Assembly: GCA_002189035.1 (NCBI GenBank)
Contig: NEEC01000004.1
Span: 5,022,001-5,086,000, forward strand
Reading direction: 5' to 3'
Length of the DNA stretch: 64,000 nt
From: Utricularia gibba
Lineage: Eukaryota; Streptophyta; Magnoliopsida; Lamiales; Lentibulariaceae
Shown here: positions 1-19,060 of the stretch, piece by piece
How the letters are laid out: each line of letters opens with the position of its first letter
Position numbering within the stretch: the first letter of the stretch is position 1
Translations under genes and position numbers: made by a program
Notes under the pieces: generated by a model
Seen by the model: only the letters and a program-made list of their open reading frames with translations
The model's database searches: none
Told to the model about the DNA's origin: nothing

Positions 1-8158
<8,158 letters not shown>

Positions 8159-8540
8159 ATGATCCACCCAGATACCCGTCCTTCTTCCTCCTGATCTGCT
8201 GTAGCAGGAAACACAGATTTGAGCGGTTCAGGTTGTCAGCATTGCAGGCATGAACAGACCCCGGCCATTCGTCATAAATCCATAGCGGTTACCCGGAAAG
8301 CAGACATGGGAGGATTTTGGGTTGTGGTTTTGGAAGGTTAAGTTAGAGTCGTGCTTTTGTCCATAGGTCTCTGTAATTTTATGGCGGCTTGGAATCGGAG
8401 CAGTCCAGTCCAGTCCGATCCAATCCCTGCCGCCCAGTCCAAGGAATAAGCGAGTAGCAGCTCCGCTCCTGGTCTGTGCTCTACTTCGTGGTTTTTCTTA
8501 TAAATCCTATGGAATTATTCCGTTGAGCTTAATAAACCAA
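8159..8540 (+). other. GLT1 3' UTR
   Basis: GC-balanced sequence follows the GLT1 stop and runs to an AATAAA polyadenylation-type signal at about 8529-8534 (context CTTAATAAACC). A 7-bp unit GCGGTCT repeats three times just beyond, at about 8563-8584. The transcript end is inferred only. Confidence 0.5.
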
Positions 8541-9690
8541 AAAGAAAGAAATGAAATGAATGCGGTCTGCGGTCTGCGGTCTGCAAGCGACATGGGCTAC
8601 TCTTGCGACGCGGTTGTCTGGCAAAGTCATCCCCCACCGCCCTGATGCTGCAACATGGCTTTCGCATTGAATGGTGTTCGTCCGCTATGTTGTCGGTGTG
8701 TTGGGAACAGCGCCTGGTCTGTTCTCCCCACCGCCCCACCCCACTCCAATCAAATGTGGAGGTCCGTGCAGTCGCAGTAGCTGGTTCACTCTCCCTTTCG
8801 AGTTAGATGATAGTTGAACATTGGACGAGATTTATTCTTGGAAGTAACAAGGAAAAGCTGATTCTAACGAAAAGAGAAACATGGTCTGCAACAACAACAA
8901 CAAGCATATGGAAAAAGGGGGGAAATGGCACAGCAGGAGCCATTCTACACAGCAAACCCCTGTTTGAGAGACCCGACTTTCATTTGCCATTCTACACTTC
9001 GTGTAACACTTTGTATCAAACGGAGCTGTGCGCCTAGGGATGTGGAATAGATTACTACAGCAGTGGAAGTCAACCTCAAGGGTTGAAAATGAATGAGTTG
9101 CATTCATCAATGGAAAAGGCGATATCAGAAGGTGCATGCGAAAACCTATCGAGCCCCTACCCAGCTCTTTTTTTTCTTTCACGCTTGCAGGTAACACGAG
9201 AGCGGGTGGGGTGCCCAGGACAACACTACAAAAACCGCATTAAATGTTCTTCTACGCTATTTTGTTTTCTTAAGAAAAGAAGTGATAGATAGCTATCCAT
9301 CTTTTGAGACTTCTACCTACTCCTGCTTCTGTCTATTCACTGGATCCCACACAACTGAGACAACGCCACCAAAACCAGGTGATGGCTTGACTTAGCACCA
9401 CAGAAACTGAGCAAATCCATCACCAAGCCCTCGCCGGCATCTTCAAACGCGTAGTAGTAGTAGTTGCAGAAAAGCACCCAGCCCCATGCGGCATGGCGTT
9501 AATGCCAACTGCTAAGGTGTGCCGGTGCATGTGCTGAACCATCCTAACACTGGACCAGACCACACCCCCCTACTCCATTGCTTCGTTTGGTTGCATTCCC
9601 TTAATCAATACACCCCACACAGTCACCCACATGGGCACTTCTGCAAGTGGGTAACCCCTTCCATACAATAATTGAAAAATCGGTGCCACT
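8541..9690. other. Intergenic, no gene seen
   Basis: Between GLT1 and the WSD cluster I see no exon chain with splice borders and no recognisable protein. The short reading frames here are not conserved-looking. It contains a short TAG-repeat microsatellite near 9451. Confidence 0.5.
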
Positions 9691-9694
9691 ATCC

Positions 9695-9880
9695 ATTTCT
9701 CTCTCAGACCCAAGCCCCCAATTCTCATTCTTGATTATCAGAATGAATTACGAAAGAATTCGCATTTAAAACATGGGAAGCATCACCCCATGTGGTCGCA
9801 GATGAAACATGAACAAATCGGTGGACCGTCGTTGCTACACCTGGACCACCATATTCACGGTGCTCGTGCTCTCTCGCACC
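9695..9880. repeat. Duplicated segment (partner at 16673-16905)
   Basis: This stretch, 1.3-1.4 kb upstream of the WSD-1 start, recurs almost base for base at 16673-16905. Shared parts include TCTCTCTCAGACCCAA, CATTTAAAACATGGGAAGC and the following AGCATCACCCCATGTGG. The second copy has a small insertion of about 45 bp. The segment does not look coding. It links the region upstream of WSD-1 with the remnant upstream of the orphan exon at 17.2 kb. Confidence 0.85.
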
Positions 9881-10029
9881 CCACACCCAGCTTCAGTCTC
9901 TCCCCGACGCTCAGCCTGCTCGACGGCCGAACTCCCGACACCGGGAAACGGTGCGGTGGTGGGATCATGTGCCAAAATCCCGTTTTCATTGACATGATTC
10001 CCGGGGGGCTTGATGGACTCCGATATTAT

Positions 10030-10800
10030 TTTAAACTATAATGTGTGTTTTATTTTATTAAAATAATATTTTTATAAAACATAATTCAAAATTATTAAAC
10101 TTGATTCAATCTATTATAAGAATAGTTTAATCTAAATGCATGACTACACCATAACCCATTTTTAAAATAATGGACTTGAAACTATGAGTCTAGAAATTCA
10201 AATTCTCTGAATTACTCTAAATTTATTTTTATCTACAATAATATTTATTTTTAAATTTGTTTGTTATCTATCATATTAATTGTCTTATCACAATAATATT
10301 TGTCGATAGTTCATAAATTATACTTTATTTAATTTTATTTATAATGAACATTCAATTTATTTGACCCATTTGTAATTCATTTTAAAATTAAATATGATTC
10401 AATTTATTATAAAAAGAGTTTAACCTAAATACATAACAAAACCAAGTTTAATTCATTTTTAAAATAATGGACTTGAAAACTTCTAGTTTAGAACCTCAAA
10501 TCAATTGATTACTCAATATTTTTTTATCATGAAATATTTTTTTTGAAGATAAAAATTAGCTAGTGTACTGGGGTTCTAATTACAAAATTTTAAGTTATTC
10601 TTTAAAGCATTTAATAAACTTACCATATCATTTGGATTGTTGGTAGTTCATAAATTATACTTTATATAATAAACGTTCAATTTATTTGACCGTTTGTCAT
10701 TCAGTTTAAAATGAAATTCAATTTAATTTATTATAAACTTTAAATTCTAAATCCTTAAACCTAATAAATTTCTAATTTAGAACCTCAAATCAATTGATGA
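10030..10800. repeat. AT-rich decayed direct repeats
   Basis: Very AT-rich DNA with diverged internal repeats. A unit around 10102-10190 (containing AAAATAATGGACTTGAAA) recurs at 10393-10480, and a unit around 10298-10400 (containing AGTTCATAAATTATACTT) recurs at 10638-10720. Spacing is about 290-340 bp. No coding potential seen. Confidence 0.65.
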
Positions 10801-10845
10801 CTCCACATGCTCCATGATGTGGGTGGCTTTGGACAAGGACAATGT

Positions 10846-10892
10846 ATTATTATTACTATTGTTATTATTATTGTTATTATTCTTATTATTGT
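10846..10892. repeat. (ATT)n microsatellite, imperfect
   Basis: Imperfect trinucleotide run of TTA/ATT units with a few ACT, TGT and TCT interruptions, about 250 bp upstream of the WSD-1 start. Confidence 0.8.
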
Positions 10893-11080
10893 GGTGGATT
10901 ATTGGTGTTGCCCTTCCCTGTAATGATGAACGCAAATGAGATAGATTTCTACTCAGGCACTGCACTGCGCTCATCGCAGTTATGGTTTTCGGTAGGAGAA
11001 TAATTTAAGAGCGACCGCGACCAACACTCGCTTCCATTGTTAAATGCGCACACTCGCCTACCTTTTTTTCCTTCTCAGGG

Positions 11081-11090
11081 CTCTATAAGA
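11081..11090 (+). promoter_or_regulatory. TATA box of WSD-1
   Basis: CTCTATAAGA lies about 60 bp upstream of the WSD-1 ATG. The same core (CTATAAGAA with a G-rich 5' flank) precedes WSD-2 and WSD-3 at similar distances, which supports a shared core promoter. Confidence 0.65.
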
Positions 11091-11143
11091 ACTCGCTCGC
11101 ACGCGACAAATGCACACACAGGAGGAAAAGAGACGACCCACAA

Positions 11144-13476
11144 ATGGCAGCGGTGCCTGACTCAGAAGCCGCCACTCCCTTCACACGGGTGATGCAGACG
11201 TCGTACTTCAATCTCACCGTCATCGCCGTCATGGGTTTCACTTCTCCGGTGGATATCGCCGCCCTCAGGCATGACGTGTCGGAGAAACTGGTTAAGCATC
11301 CCCGCTTCTCGAGCCTCCTTGTAGGTGACAGACTCTCTTGCTCTCGCTCTACTAGTCTTTTCTCTCGGGGTTTCAGGCCTTCATTCCTTCCGGGTTTGTG
11401 AGTGTTTGATATTTTCTTCAAGAGTTGTCAGGCTGAACGTGCCCCAGTGGAGTTTATTACTACTAAAATTTTTTTTCGTTTGAAGATTGTCCAAGTGAAA
11501 CTGGGTCAAATTTCTTTGTCTCTGATATGCGTTGTATCGTGTTTTCTGTAACAAAAATCAATACAAAAGGTCCCATAAATATGTGGTAGGTGACAAGAAT
11601 TTACTTTCATCTACTGCAAGGGCCGCGGTTGGTCGAATTGAATCGAATCACTACCTTCAACTTGAATGATGACTTTCCTTTCCCATGATCAACCGGAATC
11701 ATTTCCTGTTTAATGAAGCATTATTTAGTAGGAAATGAGGAAACTTCTGCCTGCATGATGATGAATTTTCTACTGGTTGTTGCCTCAGGTTATGGAGGAC
11801 GAGAAACGTTGCAAAATGTCATGGAAGCCAACGGAAGTGAGGATCGATGATCATGTCTTTGAGCACGAGATAGACCCGGAGCTGGACATCAAACAGGCGG
11901 ACATTTTCCTGGAACAGTTCACCAGCACCTTGTCTCAGAAGCCCTTGGACCCTTCCAAGCCCCTGTGGGAAATCCATCTCCTCAACATGAAAACTGCGGA
12001 CTCGAACGCCACTGTGGTGTTCAAAATTCATCATTCTTTGGGAGACGGCGTTTCGCTCATCTCCATCGTTTTGGCCGTCGGGTGCAAAAGCTCCGACCCG
12101 GAAGCGTTGCCGGTTCTTCCGAAGAGCACGAAGCGGGGAAGTTGGAAGAGTAAAAGGGGTTGCCTGAACGCCTTCTTTTCGTTGATTTGGACAGCGATTC
12201 TGATGATTTATTACACCGTCGTCGACTCCTTGGTAATGGTTGCCTCTGTAATGTCCTTAAGAGACTCCGACAATCCTCTTAAAGGTGGAGAAGGAATCGA
12301 ACATTCTCCCAAGAGATTCGTGCACAGAATCCTCAACATGGACGACGTTAGACTCATCAAGAACACAATGGAAACGGTAAATTTTTATTCAAGCAGATTA
12401 TTACTGTTCACAAGGGTAACTCTTTATTTGTTTTTTGATGTTACAGACGGTTAACGATGTCTTCTTCGGAGTCACAGAGGCAGCCATCACGCGTTACCTC
12501 CTGAGGAGATACGGTGGTTTTCTGAAATTTCACTTTTCCTTTTACCCTTTTACTGATTAGGGGGATCTCTTTTTTTTTTTTTTTAACCTCAGATAAAGAT
12601 GCAGTAAACGGTGAAAAGGAAGCTGTAAAGAAGAAACTCAGAAAGCTTCGTATGAGAGCCGCTGTCTGCTTTAACATGAGACCGTCGGCAACCATTCAAG
12701 TAACTCTGAAAATTATTTACATCTTTTTGGAACGGAATCTGCAGCAAACCTCCCTAACAGATCGGGTTTCGTGATCCAGGATGCGTACAAGGTGATGCAT
12801 GGCGACAAGAAACTAGATGCGAAGACATGGGGAAACATGGTGAGCTTCGTCTTAATTCCGATGAAGCTCCACGTTCATGAAGATCCCCTGTGTTATCTGC
12901 GTGATGCGAAGGCGCTCCTGAACCGGAAGAAGATTTCCGCTCAGTCCATCATCGGGTACCATCTCATGAGGCACGTCATCCGTACGTTTGGCATCATGGT
13001 AAGCTGGAAGTTCCTTCCGTCAATCAGGCTACCGTGCGTGCATTTGAGCTGATGGTGCTGATGCGTGCAGGCCGGCGGTTTCGTGATCAACAGACTTCAC
13101 CAAAACATATCGTTCGATATCTCCAGCGTGATGGGCCCGAGGGAGGAGATGAACCTCTTTGGATCTCCGGTCGCCTACTTGGCCCCTTCCGTCGCCGGAA
13201 TGCCGGTGGTATGCCCTTTTGGCGATGCTTATCCTAACCTGAGTCGATTGGGTCGACGAGGGTACTTGATTTGCTCTTATATAACACGAGTATATCGCGT
13301 TGCAGTCTACCCTGATTCACTTCCAGAGCTTCGGCGACAAGCTCATATTATCCCTCGCCCTGGACGAGAAGCTGGTCCCCGATCCCCAGCAGCTGTGCGA
13401 CGATTTCCAGCACTCCCTCCTGTCGATCAGAGATGCGGTGGTGAGAAGCAGCAGCCATGGAAACAGCCTCAAATGA
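11144..13476 (+). CDS. WSD1-like wax ester synthase / diacylglycerol acyltransferase (WSD-1)
   Basis: Predicted bifunctional O-acyltransferase that esterifies fatty alcohol or diacylglycerol with acyl-CoA, as in cuticular wax synthesis at the ER. Seven exons: 11144-11320, 11789-12376, 12447-12513, 12593-12699, 12780-12998, 13071-13208, 13306-13476. All have GT-AG borders and the total is 1467 nt, encoding 488 aa. The N-terminus has the PFTRVMQTSYFNLTVIAVMGF block typical of WSD1 proteins (first 20 or so residues of the domain). The catalytic motif is HHSLGDG in exon 2, preceded by PLWEIHLL. A hydrophobic stretch (SLIWTAILMIYYTVV) suggests membrane association. TVNDV, NMRPSATIQ and the C-terminal SSVMGPREE block follow in order. 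The start is set by the TATA box and family alignment. First gene of the tandem array; it appears fully intact. Substrate is not predictable. Confidence 0.9.
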
Positions 13477-14805
13477 CACAACCTCCGAGCACGGCGGCGA
13501 AATCCAACTACAGATGGGGTATGCGCTTTGGAAGATCCACTGCGATAAGTACAGATGATTGCATGAGGCTTCGTTGCCGCTTTTGGAAGATCCACTGCGC
13601 CGGCAACAGGAATGCTATTGTTGTATAAATAATTCAACGTGAATCATGCATGGCATAAGTTTCCAAAATTGGATGAACAATCAATCCCTAATTCACCCAA
13701 AATAGTTAATGTGAGGTTGTTTCATGTATGTGTGACTCGCTCACAATTTTTTATATTAAATTAATAATAATAGTACGAATTAATAATCTTATTAATACCA
13801 TTTTTGTTTTTGTTTTCTGGAGGATCCACGCCATCTCAATTGATCTCTATAAATAAAATAATGATTCTGTATTTCCAAAATAAAAAATGTTCTAATAAAA
13901 TGAAAAAATATTTTTTATTGACATATAAATTAATAATTTTATCATTTCATATACTTAAATACAGATCATAAAAAAGGCGGGCCTGATGGATCATGGGCCA
14001 CAATCTACCAGTCTTTGTAGGGGCCGGACCGACGCCAATCAAGAAAATAAATTGGATTGTTGGTTTTTAATTTACCACTTTTGGTATAGATTGAAGATTT
14101 ATTTATTTAAGCATATTTGTTTTTTGTTTTTAGAAAGTACTCATGGTAAAATATGATTTGATGATCTGTCGCTTATTAAAAATAAAAAAATTGTATATTT
14201 TTAAATTAAAAATTATTTGTATTTAAAATAAAACTATTTATGAAGTATTTCTTTAAAGGTCAAAATTGTTTTCAATAGAATCTGAGTCGTAAAATTTAGA
14301 TTATGAATTACACTTAGGTATCACGGTTTAAGGTTTGAACATGAGTTCTTGTAAACCCGGATCCGATTCATACCAACTCATTTCAATTGATACACCATTG
14401 TCTATAAGATTTTTAAATTATATTAGCAATCTTATAAAACCTATAATTTTTTGATGTGATACGATAGTTTTTTCTAAGTTTAAGGTATGATATTATCTAT
14501 TTTAAATATTCATTTCTTACGATTTTACATTTTTTTTAATATTTGATGAATCTGGTAATTCTAAGTTACCTTCATTGTATATCCTAATTATAATAAAAAC
14601 AAGAAAAGACAAATTCAATTCCTCGCTGCCAAAGGAGGTGATCGTGTTCAACGCTAGAAGTAAAGACCGCTGAGGTACTTTCCCGTAGAGGAAACCCCAG
14701 CCCGTTTGTCCCACATTTTCATGGGGCATGTGGGATGCTGCTCCGCCATTCGTTACCATATGGAATATACATGCAAACGCAGCATTTGCCTCACGAAAAC
14801 ACCCA
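13256..14805. repeat. Segmental duplication, copy A
   Basis: From the last intron of WSD-1 (TATAACACGAGTATA) through its last exon, 3' flank and AT-rich downstream DNA, this block matches 17155-19060. Matching landmarks include GATGGATCATGGGCC (13985) and GATTGTTGG (14055), with partners at 17855 and 18297. Others are GAGGAAACCCCAGCC (14688) and CACATTTTCATGG (14712), with partners at 18938 and 18963. Similarity stops near 14805, where a copia-type LTR starts in this copy only. Confidence 0.85.
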
Positions 14806-16195
14806 TTATTGAAATTCAGGATCTGATGCGTCAGCTGAACGTACACGTGAAACTTAAATATATAAAAAACGTGAATCATAATAGAAAAAATTAGATTCAA
14901 TCGATTATTAATGATATATAGTTTCTTATATATTTGATTATTTTATTTTCATTTTTTGATGTGAGATTATGTATTCTAACACTTATAATGGTGGCTTGTT
15001 TCTTGATATCCCAAGAAATCAATCAATCTCTCAAAAACATGCAATACCAAGTAACGTACTTGTGAGTAAAATTACATGCTCCCAGTCAGTATCACAATAT
15101 TCAGAAAGGGTGAGATTCCGATTTAGTGGATAAAAGAGTACGTGAGAGGCAGTACGAGATAGATAACTCATAACGTGCCTGGCAGTTTGTATATGCTCCT
15201 CGTGGGATGGTGCAGGAACTACGAAAGCTATTGAACCGGAAAGGCTATGTCAGGGCATGTAAAATTGAGATATAATAAATTCCCAATCAAGGCATGATAA
15301 GCTTCAGGATTGGGAAGGGGAGTATTGTCATCAGTAAACTTAAAGTTAGGAGGCAGGGTGCAAGGACCTCATGCTTCTACAGATCACACAAATCAGCACT
15401 CTGTATAATATCCAGCATGTACTTTTGCTAAGAAAGATGCAACCCTGTCTCAGTGTAGATAAGTTCAACACCAAGGAAGAAATGCACGGGTCCAAGATCC
15501 TTGATAGTGAATTAGAGATGTAATTGTTCCTTCAACAGTGTAATTGCAGTAAGGTTGGGTCCAATCACCAAAATGTCATCGACATAGATTAATAAGGCCA
15601 AGAAGTAGCCAGAGGGGTCTTGACAAACAGACATGGGTCAGATATCGATTGAGCAAACATAAGAGTGTGAAGAAACTGAGTCAGCTTTAGATTCCACTAC
15701 ATGGAGGCCTGCTTGAGACCGTAGAGAGAACGCTGTAATTTACAGACCAATCTATTTGCTACCGCATAGCCAGAAGGTACCTCCATGTAGATTTTCTCAT
15801 CAAAATAACCATGTAAGAATGCATTATTGATATCTACCTAGTGTACTAGTTGTGATGTGCACAAATGATCAACAAAATGCGCACCTTAGTAATCTTAGCC
15901 ATTGGTGCAAACCAATCCTTGAAGTTCACTCCCTCCATCTATGTGTGGTCCTTGGCTACACTGCATGCTTTATATCGTGCAATGGAACCATCTGCATTGT
16001 AATTCTTGTGACATGGTAATTTCCCGGACAGGGATCCCCTTACCCTGCTCATGGGTGGGAGGCTCATCGAATAAAAAAGACAGCTCAGGGGTGACTACAT
16101 CAAGGATATGGAGCTGAAGAGCGACATAATCCTGCATCCACTGAGGCGGCCGAACAGTTCGTGGTGATTCAAGCTTTGAGCAGGACTCTATCACT
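14806..16195 (-). mobile_element. Truncated Ty1/copia retrotransposon (RT-RNase H part plus LTR fragment)
   Basis: Read on the minus strand, decayed copia polyprotein segments appear in order from high to low coordinates: PPQWMQDYV (16130), YNADGSIARYKA (15990), [21 protein letters not shown] (15840-15780), SLYGLKQA (15720), the reverse transcriptase box YVDDILV (15580), a FLGVE/QKYMLDI segment (15470-15410) and the RNase H-like YCDTDW (15105). Several stops and shifts interrupt the frame, so it is dead. It ends at 14971-14981 with TGTTAGAATAC, which looks like a copia LTR 5' end, followed by about 170 bp of AT-rich LTR-like sequence. Gag, protease, most of integrase and the other LTR are missing. 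A related LTR-like piece lies at 22860-23050. Confidence 0.88.
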
Positions 16196-16199
16196 CGCA

Positions 16200-16415
16200 C
16201 ATGCTGCTACTGTTCCTTATTTGAATCGGATATCTCCAGACACTTAAGATTTGGAGTTTGTCATTAGATGGTTTGGGGATCCCACTACTCGAAGGAAAGA
16301 TGGGGGAAGCGAGTGGCGTAGCCTCATATCCGATCTGGTTGCTTTGCCTTGCTTTGCTTTTGGAGGCCGTAGCATGGCTATATATCATCACTGCACTATC
16401 CTCCACGTGTCTTCA
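16200..16415. other. Unassigned junction between copia remnant and orphan exon
   Basis: About 215 bp separates the last recognisable copia residues from the orphan WSD exon. Both strands have short open frames but I recognise nothing. It may be a linker part of the copia polyprotein or flanking DNA. Confidence 0.35.
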
Positions 16416-16620
16416 ACCCATCAAAGCTTTGGCAACAAGCTCGTAGTATCCTCGTCTCTGGATGAGAAACTGATCCCGGATCCTCACCAGCTCTGCGATG
16501 ACTTCCAGCACTCCCTCTAGCTGATCACAGACGCCGTGATGAAGAAGGCCATGGATGCCGAATCAGGAGCAAATTCACTCAGTGACTGAAGCATGGATCA
16601 GATGCTGATGGAAACACATG
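16415..16620 (+). pseudogene. Orphan WSD last exon, WSD-2-like, with premature stop
   Basis: The segment reads QSFGNKLVVSSSLDEKLIP, then DPHQLCDDFQHSL, then a stop (TAG at about 16518-16520, where WSD-2 has CAG), then LITDAVMKKAMDAESG up to the normal family stop. It matches the last exon of WSD-2 (22199-22384) and its proximal 3' UTR (GATGGAAACACAT in both). No upstream WSD exons are found before it; copia DNA sits there instead. This is a dead remnant of an additional WSD copy. Confidence 0.88.
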
Positions 16621-16672
16621 TTTCAATTTCAAATCGGTGTTCTTAACACTCCCAGGCCATACTCTCCATTTC

Positions 16673-16905
16673 TCTCTCAGACCCAACCCCCCAATTCTTA
16701 TTCTTGATTATCAGAATGAATCATGTAAACAGAGTCGCTGTTGGAGGCATATAAAAACAATATATGTGCCTCGTTTGGTACAACAAAAGAATACGCATTT
16801 AAAACATGGGAAGCATCACCCCATGTGGTCGCAGATGAAACATGACCAAATTGGTGGACTGTCGTTGCTACACCTGGACCACCATATTCATGGTGCTCGT
16901 GCATA
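16673..16905. repeat. Duplicated segment (partner at 9695-9880)
   Basis: Second copy of the block found 1.3-1.4 kb upstream of WSD-1, with an extra stretch of about 45 bp near 16735-16785. Here it lies only about 300 bp before an orphan WSD last exon. Confidence 0.85.
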
Positions 16906-17199
16906 AAAGTATTTTTATAAATGATGAGTATTTAGCTTGCCAGGCCCATTTGGAGGAGTTGGGATACAGCACAATCAGGTTCAGCTCCCTTGAATTCCCT
17001 TTTCTCTTCTTGCTTTCAGTTTGGCCCATGTAGCTTGCCCGGACAGGTTCTTCGCCGCACTTGGGCGATTCATCACATTCACTGCACTGCTTCATGTCGT
17101 GATGCATTTTGTCTTCTGGGTTTGGATTCGCGTCAGACATATCATCTTGCACCTTCAGACACTTGATTTGCTCTTATATAACACGAGTATACGGTGTTG

Positions 17200-17360
17200 C
17201 AGTCTACCCTGATCCACTTCCAATCCTTCGGCGACAAGCTCATATTATCCCTCGCCCTGGACGAGAAGCTGGTCCCGATCCCCAGCAGCTGTGCGACGAT
17301 TTCCAGCACTCCCTCCTGTCGATCAGAGACGCGGTGGTGAGAAGCAACAGCCTCAAATGA
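17200..17360 (+). pseudogene. Orphan WSD last exon, WSD-1-like, frameshifted
   Basis: After a preserved 3' splice site (GTTGCAG) the exon reads STLIHFQSFGDKLILSLALD as in WSD-1, then loses one C at 17274-17276 (three Cs against four in WSD-1 at the same place). The true frame is lost before the usual DPQQLCDDF. Downstream bases still match WSD-1 apart from a short deletion near the end. Exons 1-6 are absent; the segment at 16673-16905 resembles DNA upstream of WSD-1. It is read as a collapsed gene copy. Confidence 0.88.
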
Positions 17361-17909
17361 CACAACCTCCGAGCACGGCGGCGAAATCCAACTACAGATG
17401 GGGTATGCGCTTTGGAAGATCCACTGCGCCGGCAACGGGAATGCTATTGTTGTATAAATAATTCAACGTGAATCATGCATGGCATAAGTTTCCAAAATTG
17501 GATGAACAATCAATCCCTAATTCACCCAAAATAGATAATATGAGGTTGTTTCATGTACATATGACACGCTCACAGTTTTTTATGGGCCGTTTCCGACACA
17601 TTTATATTAAAATCATATTATATTAATAATAATAGTTCGAATGTATAATCTTATTATTAACATTTTTGCATTTTTGTTTTTTGGAGGAACCACGCCATCT
17701 CAATTGATCTCTATAAATAAAATAAAATAGAATAAATAATAATTCTGTAATTTCAGAATGAAGAAATGTTATAGTGGAATGAAAAATTATTTTTTATTGA
17801 CATATAAATTAATAATAATTTTATCATTACATATACTAAAAAAAGGCAGGCCTGGTGGATCATGGCCCATGATCCACCAGTCTTTGTATGGGGCGGACAG
17901 ACTCCAATC

Positions 17910-18267
17910 CTATGTTGCACAAAGATGGGTGCAAGTTGTGTGGGTGCGAGATTAGTTGATTTTAGGAATTAGATTTTTAGGGTATGTTAAATGTACATTA
18001 TTTTAAAATATATATATACATTAAAATAAAATTAATTTATTAAATATAATAACTAATTTTAAAACATTCATTAACAACTAAAAGGTAATATAAAAAAACT
18101 TGAAACAATATAATAAAATTTTTCAATATAACAAAATATGATTAAATTGCACTAACCTAAACATCAAAGTCATCATGTAATCCTAAATCAAAGTCTTCAT
18201 CGGTGATTCCGCTTCCATTATCATTCCCTTATTCTTCTTCATACAATGAGACATCCTAAGACTCATC
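17910..18267. other. Extra segment present only in duplication copy B
   Basis: Copy A runs directly from CCAATC into AAGAAAATAAATTGG. Copy B has about 355 bp between the equivalent points, AT-rich with one more complex end. ATC stands on both sides of the junction. No terminal inverted repeat was evident by eye, so it may be an insertion in B or a deletion in A. Confidence 0.5.
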
Positions 18268-19060
18268 AAGGAAATAAATTGGATTGGGCCTTGGGGGTTG
18301 GTTTCTAATTTACCACTTTTCGTTTAGATTGAGGATGTTTTTAAGTACTTATCGTAATGATGATGTGTGGCTTATTAAAAATAAAAAATAATTAAATATT
18401 TTTATGTTTTTTAAAGTAGAAATTGTTTGTATTTAATAACAAAACTATTTATGAAATATTTCTTTAAAGATCGAAATTGTTATAAATAGAATCTGAGTGG
18501 TAAAATTTTGACTATAAATTAAACTTAGGCATCATGGTTTAGGGTTTGAACATGAGTTATAGTAAGCCCGGATCCGATCCGACTCATTTTGATTGTTACA
18601 CCATTATCTATATGATTTTTAGATTATATTAGCGATCTTGTAAAGTTTATAATTTTTCGATGTGATACCATAATTTTTTTTCTTACTTCATTTCTATGAT
18701 AATATCTATTTTAAATATTCGTTTATCATGATTATATATTCGTTGCAATATTTGAGTGAGGGAAGAGAGAACTCGAAGTTACTCTCATTGTATAGCAAGT
18801 GGCAAGTTTCTAATTAAAAAAAGAAAAGAAAAGACAAACTTAATTCCTCGCTGCCAAAGGAGGTGATGGTGTTAAATGCCACCTACCAAAGAAAGTGATC
18901 ACGCTTGAAATAAAGACCGCTGAGATATTTTCCCGTAGAGGAAACCCCAGCCTGATTGTCCCACATTTTCATGGCGCATGTGGGATGCAGCTCCGCCATT
19001 CGTCAAGCATCTCCATTCCCATATGTGATATGCATGCACACGCAGCATTTTCCTCACCAA

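Larger units (their letters stand above)
17155..19060. repeat. Segmental duplication, copy B
   Basis: Partner of 13256-14805. It includes the end of a WSD last intron, the last exon, the 3' flank and AT-rich DNA. Relative to copy A it carries an extra segment at about 17910-18267 and lacks the copia insertion. Two AT-rich stretches (17590-17830 and 18270-18740) are clearly collinear with copy A. Confidence 0.85.
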
